Source of the DNA: Lolium rigidum
Taxonomy: Eukaryota; Streptophyta; Magnoliopsida; Poales; Poaceae
Assembly: GCF_022539505.1 (NCBI RefSeq)
Contig: NC_061508.1
Span: 35,272,256 to 35,336,255 of the forward strand
Length of the DNA: 64,000 nucleotides
Direction of reading: 5' to 3'
Every line of letters starts with the position of its first letter. Position 1 is the stretch's first letter. Both the position numbers and the translations under genes were made by a program. This document shows, in pieces, positions 58,498 through 64,000 of the stretch. A model generated the notes under the pieces. It did no database searches and was not told where the DNA came from. It saw nothing but the letters and a program-made list of their open reading frames with translations.

Positions 58498-60213
58498 TGA
58501 AGGGGTTCGTAGCATAGAAAACAAAAAATTTCCTACCGCAAAGACGAATAAATCCAAGATCTAATCTATGGAACACCCAAGATCTAATCTACAAGATCAA
58601 AGCAACGAGATGGAGATGAGACTAACCCACGAAGATTCCAAAGCCTACGAGATTAATCTCGTTGTTGGTGTAGACGATCGTCCCCGGTGCTGCAATCCGG
58701 CAGCACTTCCGTACTCGGTCGCGCGTACGGTGTCGATGAAGCTCCTTCCTCTCCCGTTCCAGCGGGAAGTGGAGGTGTGGTAGATCTCCTCCAAATTCCA
58801 GCAGCACGACGGCGTGGTGGTGGTAGTGGAGGAAGAAAAACTGCAGGGCTTCGCCTAAGCCGGAGCAGCATATGGTGGAGGAGAGAGGCGGCCAGAGGAG
58901 AGGCAATGATGGGGTAGGGTGTCCGGCCACCCCCTCCCCTCTTTATATAGGGGGCCAGGTCGGTGGGGTGGCCCCCCATCCCATCTAGGGTTAGGGGGCG
59001 GCGGCCAAAGAGGGGAAGAGGGCTTTCCCCTCCCCCAAGTTGACCCCCCCTAGGAAAACCCTAGGGGTTGGCCGGCCTGGGCCTTGGGGGGCATGTGCCC
59101 CCGGCCCATTAGGCCAGGGGGCATCCCCTTGGCCCATGCTAGCCCTCCTAGGTCGTGGGCCCCATGGTGGACCCCTCCGGAACCTTCTAGAACCTTCTAG
59201 TCAATCACCGGAAAAATCCCGAACCTTTCCGAAACCCAGAAATCAACTTCCCTTATATGAATCTTATTCTCCGGACTATTCCGGACCTCCTCGTGACATC
59301 CCGGATCACATCCGAGACTCCGAACAAACTTCGTCTCCATACCATATTCAAATCTACTTATGCGACATCGAACCTTAAGCGCGTCACCCTACGGTTCGCG
59401 AACTATGCGAACATGGTCGAGACTCCTCTCCGAGCAATAACCAATAGCGGGATCTGGAGATCCATAATGGCTCCCACATATTCAACGATGACTTAGTGAT
59501 CGATTGAACCATTTACATACGATGTCAATTCCCTTTGTCACATGATATTTTACTTATCCGAGGTTTGATCATCGTTATCTCCATACCTTGTTCAACCTCG
59601 TTACTGACAAGTACTCTTTACTCGTACCGCGGTATGTCATCTCTTATGATCAAATCATATGCTTGCAAGCTAATCAGACGACATTCCACCAAGAGGGCCA
59701 GAGTATATCTATCTGTCATCGGGATGGACAAATCCCACTATTGATCCATATGCCTCAACTCACACTTTCCAAATACTTAATCCCATCTTTATAACCACCC
59801 ATTTACGCAATGGCGTTTGATGTAATCAAAGTACCCTTCCGGTGTAAGTGATTTACATGATCTCATGGTCGAAGGACTAAGACAACTATGTACCGAAAGC
59901 TTATAGCAAATTGAACTTAATGACTTGATCTTATGCTAAGCTCATTTGGGTGTGTGTCCATTATATCATTCAAATAATGACATAACCTTATTATTAATAA
60001 CATCCAATGTTCATGATCACGAAACCATGATCATCCATTAATCAACAAGCTAGTTATACAAGAGGCTTACTAGGGACTCCTTGTTGTTTACATAACACAC
60101 ATGTATCAATGTTTCGGTTAATACAATTATAGCATGGTATGCAAACATTTATCATAAACATAAAGATATTATAATAACCACTTTATTATTGCCTCTTGGG
60201 CATATCTCCAACG
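58498..60213 (-). repeat. Copia 3' LTR
   Basis: About 1.72 kb. On the minus strand it runs from about 60213 to the TG/CA pair at 58498. A TATA box (TATATAAAG) lies around 58940-58948. The frames at 58568-59378 are shadows of the GC-rich LTR middle. Confidence 0.88.
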
Positions 60214-60313
60214 ATCTCCCACTTGCACTAGAGTCAATAATCTAGATTACATTGTAAGGTACCTAACACCCATAGCATTCCGGTGTTGGTCATGCTTTGC
60301 CCTAGGGAGAGCT

Positions 60314-63300
60314 TTAGTCAACGGATCCGCAACATTCAGATACTGTGTGTACTTTGCAAATCTCTACTTCACCATCTTCGATGTACTCGCGAATCGAATG
60401 AAAACGCAGCTTGATATGCTTCAGCTTCTTGTGTGACCTTGGTTCCTTTGCATTGGCGATGGCACCCGTGTTGTCACAATAAATGACTAACGGGTCCAAT
60501 GCACTAGGAACCACACCAAGCTCAACAATGAACCTCTTCATCCATACCGCTTCCGATGAAGCCTCTGAAGCCGCTATATATTCAGATTCTGTTGAAGATT
60601 TCGCCACCGTGCACTTGCTTGGAACTGCTCCAGCCTACTTGCCGCACCATTCAATATAAACACGTACCCGGATCGAGACTTAGAGTCATCGGGATCGGTG
60701 TTCCAACTTGCATCGGTGTAACTGGTTACAACGAGCTGTTGGTCACCGCCATAACAAAGAAACATATCCTTAGTCCTTTTCAAGTACTTCAGGATATTCT
60801 TGACCGCTGTCCAGTGTTCCATTCCTGGATCACTTCGATATCTGCTAGTCAAACTAACTGCATGTGCGATATCCGGTCTAGTACACAACATGGCATACAT
60901 GAGAGAGCCTACTGCCGAAGCATAGGGGATCTTGCTCATCCTCTCTCTTTCATCTGCCGTAGCTGGACCTTGAGTCTTACTCAAGACCTTACCTGGCAAC
61001 ATAGGCAAGAACCCTTTCTTGCTTTCATCCATTCTAAACTTCTTTAGAATCTTGTCCAGGTATGTACTCTGTGAAAGGCCTATTAGGTGTCTTGATCTAT
61101 CTCTATAAATCTTGATACCTAAAATGTATGCTGCTTCACCAAGGTCTTTCATTGAAAAACACTTATTCAAATAACCTTTAACACTTCTTAATAGTTCTAT
61201 ATCATTCCCAATCAATAATATGTCATCTACATATAATATCAGGAACGCTACAGAGATCCCACTCACTTTCTTGTAAATACAGGCCTCACCATGAGTCCGT
61301 ATAAAACCGAAGTCTTTGATCACTCTATCAAAGCGTAGGTTCCAACTCCGGGATGCTTGCTTCAGTCCATAAATGGAACGCTAAAGTTTGCATACCTTGT
61401 CGGCATTTTCAGGATCGACAAAACCTTTGGGTTGTACCATATACAACTCTTCCTCAATATCACCATTAAGGAACGCCGTTTTGACATCCATCTGCCAAAT
61501 CTCATAATCGAAAAATGCAGCTATTGCTAACAAAATCCTCACAAACTTTAGCTTCGCTACAGGTGAGAAAGTCTCATCGTAGTCAGCTCCTTGAATTTGT
61601 CGGAAACCCTTTGTGACAAGTAGAGCTTTATAGACAGTAATATTACCATCATCATCTGTTTTTCTGTTGAAGATCCATTTATTCTCGATAGCCTTGCGGC
61701 TATCAGGTAAGTCTACCAAAGTCCATACTTTGTTATCATACATGGATCCCATTTCGGATTTCATGGCTTCTTGCCATTTGTTGGAATCTGGGCTCATCAT
61801 TGCTTCTTCATACGTCGCAGGGTCCTCATCATTGTTGTCCACAATCATGACATTCGGACATGGATCATACCAATCAGGAGTGGTACGTTCCCTCGTCGAT
61901 CTGCGAGGTTCAGTAGCTTCCTCGTTCGAAATTTCATGATCATCATCATTCTCTTCCTCTCCTATCGGTGCAGGCTGTGCAGGAACTTCTTCCGGTACTG
62001 CGCTACTCTGATCTATGAGAGAAGGTTCATTAACCTCGTCGAGTTGTACTTTCCTTCCAGTCACTTCTTTAGTGAGAAACTCCTTCTCAAGAAAGGATCC
62101 GTTCTTGGCAACAAAGATTTTGCCTTCGGATCCGTGATAGAAAGTGTACCCAATTGTTTCTTTAGGGTATCCTATGAAGACACATTTCTCCGCTTTGGGT
62201 TCTAGCTTGTCAGGCTGTAACTTCTTTACATAAGCTTCGCAACCCCAAACTTTAAGGAACGATAGCTTAGGTTTCTTTCCAAACCACAGTTCATACGGTG
62301 TCGTTTCAACGGATTTAGATGGTGCCCTATTTAAAGTGAATGCGGCTGTCTCTAATGCATAACCCCAAAACGATAACGGCAAATCGGTAAGAGACATCAT
62401 AGATCGAACCATATCTAAGAGAGTTCGATTACGACGTTCGGACGCACCATTGCGCTTTGGTGTTCCCGGCGGTGTCAACTGTGAAAGTATTCTGTATTTC
62501 TTTAAATGCATGCCAAACTCATAACTCAGATATTCATCTCCGCGATCAGAACGCAGAAACTAAATCTTCTTGTTACGTTGATTTTCTACTTCACTTTGGA
62601 ATTCCTTGAACTTCTAAAAAGTCTCGGACTTATGTTTCATAAAGTAAATATATCCATATCTACTCAGATCATCCGTGAAGGTTAGAACATAGCGATAACC
62701 ACCGCGCGATGCTACACTCATTGGTCCGCATACATCGGTATGTATGATTTCCAATAAGTCTGTAGCTCGCTCCATTGTACCAGAAAATGGAGTCTTAGTC
62801 ATTTTTCCCATTAGACATGCCTCGCATCTGTCAAGTGACTCAAAGTCAAGTGACTCAAGAAGTCCATCGGAATGGAGTTTCTTCATGCGCTTCACTCCAA
62901 TATGACCAAGACGACAGTGCCACATATAAGTAGAATTATCATTCAATTTAATTTGCTTAGCATTAATGTTATGAACATGTGTATCACTACTATCGAGATT
63001 TAACAAGAATAAACCATTCATCTCAGGTGCATGGCCATAAAAGACATTACTCATATAAATCGAACAACCATTATTCTCAGACTTAAACGAATAACCATCT
63101 TGCATTAAACAAGATCCAGATATAATGTTCATGCTCAACGCAGGTACCAAATAACAATTGTTAAGGTTTAAAACTAATCCCGAAGGTAGATGTAGAGGGA
63201 GCATGCCGACGGCGATCACATCGACTTTGGATCCATTTCCAACGCGCATCGTCACCTCATCTCTTGCCAGGCTTCGTCTATTCCGCAGTTCCTATTTCGA

Positions 63301-63995
63301 GTTACAAATGTGAGCAACCGAACCAGTATCAAATACCCAGGCACTACTACGAGAACCAGTAAGATAGACATCAATAACATGTATATCAAATATGCCTTTC
63401 TTTTTGACGTGGCCGCTCTTCAGATCGGCCAAGTATTTGGAGCAATTGCGCTTCCAGTGCCCCTTCCCTGGCAGTAATAGCACACAGTCTCAGGTTTAGG
63501 ACCAGCCTTAGGCTTCTTAGGATGCGATGCAACTTTCTTGCCGCCCTTCTTGAAGTTACCCTTGTTAGGCTTGCCCTGCTTTTTGAAACCGGTGGTCTTG
63601 TTGACCATCAACACTTGGTTCTCCTTCTTAATCTCTACTTCAGCAGATTTCAACATGGAAAAGAGTTCAGGCAAATCTTTATTCATGTTCTGCATGTTGT
63701 AGTTCATCACGAAGTTCTTGTAACTTGGTGGCAGTGATTGAAGGACACGATGAATACCCAGCTGGTTAGGGATCATCATCCCCAAGTCACTGAGCTTCTT
63801 CGCATGTCCGTACATGGCGAACATGTGCTCACTAACGGAGCTGCCCTCTTCCATCATGCAGCTAAAGAACTGCTTCGAGGCCTCATAGCTCTCCACAGCC
63901 GCATGAGTCTCAAAGATAAGTTTGAGCTCACGCATCATCTCACAGGGGTCGTGGTGCTCAAAACGCTTTTGGAGCTCTGCCTCTAAGCTGCACAA
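60314..63995 (-). pseudogene. Copia gag-pol (disabled)
   Basis: Order on the minus strand: gag (63995 to about 63480, UBN2-type, with a CCHC knuckle beginning CYYC), protease (WVFDTGS near 63330), GAG-pre-integrase (MWHCRLGHIGVKRM), integrase (CEACLMGKM, then TDVCGP and TPKRNGASERRNRTL), reverse transcriptase (NKWIFNRK, QMDVKTAFLNG, YVDD at 61233-61222) and RNase H (STESEYIAASEAS, then YCDNTGAIANA). In-frame stops lie at 63292-63294, 62614-62616, 62560-62562 and 61381-61383. The reading frame shifts inside the zinc knuckle (about 63440), between reverse transcriptase and RNase H (about 60610-60660), and near the C-terminus (about 60350). The copy cannot be autonomous. Gag probably continues past the right edge. 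Confidence 0.92.
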
Positions 63996-64000
63996 GATGG

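Larger units (their letters stand above)
58498..64000 (-). mobile_element. Copia LTR retrotransposon, 3' part, runs off the right edge
   Basis: The 3' LTR is at 58498-60213 and a polypurine tract (AGTGCAAGTGGGAGA on the minus strand) lies beside it. Copia-order coding follows on the minus strand: gag, protease, integrase, reverse transcriptase, RNase H. The LTR start TTGGAGATATGCCCAAGAGG and the end GTTTTCTATGCTACG are of the Triticeae Angela/BARE/WIS-like type (by recollection). The 5' LTR and the right TSD are outside the window. Confidence 0.93.

Noticed and set aside
1..64000. CRISPR array, prophage, operon or bacterial defence system
   Set aside because: No spaced direct repeats, no prokaryotic gene density and clear introns; the sequence is plant nuclear DNA.

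Overview
The window looks like nuclear DNA of a large-genome grass, most probably a Triticeae species (wheat, Aegilops, rye or barley type). Three things point there: GC-rich grass-type first exons, LTRs that open TGATACGTCTCC and TGTTGGAGATATGCCC, and deep nesting of transposons. The genus is an inference. I see no bacterial features, CRISPR arrays, rRNA genes or tRNA genes.

Region 1 (1-11.9 kb) is a small gene island. A pollen-receptor-like LRR kinase gene runs off the left edge on the minus strand (1-1055). A GET1/WRB gene (3924-6581, minus, 7 exons, 172 aa) and a DUF985 cupin gene (6885-11220, plus, 3 exons, 195 aa) diverge from a shared ~300 bp promoter. The repeats here are small: a 1.7 kb poly(A) retroposon with a 15 bp target-site duplication (TSD), a Stowaway MITE, a foldback element, and a complete 381 bp TRIM with a perfect TSD in the first cupin intron.

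Region 2 (12.0-26.4 kb) is a LINE inside a LINE. A degenerate plus-strand LINE (12003-13710 and 25985-26404) is split by a nearly full-length minus-strand LINE of a related family (13 bp TSD). That second LINE is split near its 5' end by a 4.6 kb solo LTR (21226-25866).

Region 3 (26.4-58.5 kb) is a nest of LTR retrotransposons and Helitrons. It contains a short-LTR element fragment (26405-27241) and a non-autonomous Gypsy-like element, here called B (27242-33963). It also contains a longer Gypsy-like element A (34158 onward) that still carries gag-like sequence. A was invaded by two near-identical Helitrons (35286-39622 and 40149-42495), the first of which received a third Helitron (36129-38155). 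A was also invaded by Gypsy-like element C (43732-54583, TSD CCTTT). C contains a second long solo LTR (45441-49763, TSD TAATG).

Region 4 (58.5-64.0 kb) is the 3' part of a minus-strand Copia element inserted in A. It has a complete LTR and a gag-pol region disabled by several stops and frameshifts, and it continues past the right edge.

The only genes that look functional are the first three; everything right of about 12 kb is transposon-derived. I found no new defence or metabolic system. The strongest observations are a paralogous empty site that fixes a Helitron insertion to the base, non-autonomous Gypsy elements that share LTRs and 3' regions but carry different unassigned ORFs, and the compact bidirectional GET1/cupin promoter.
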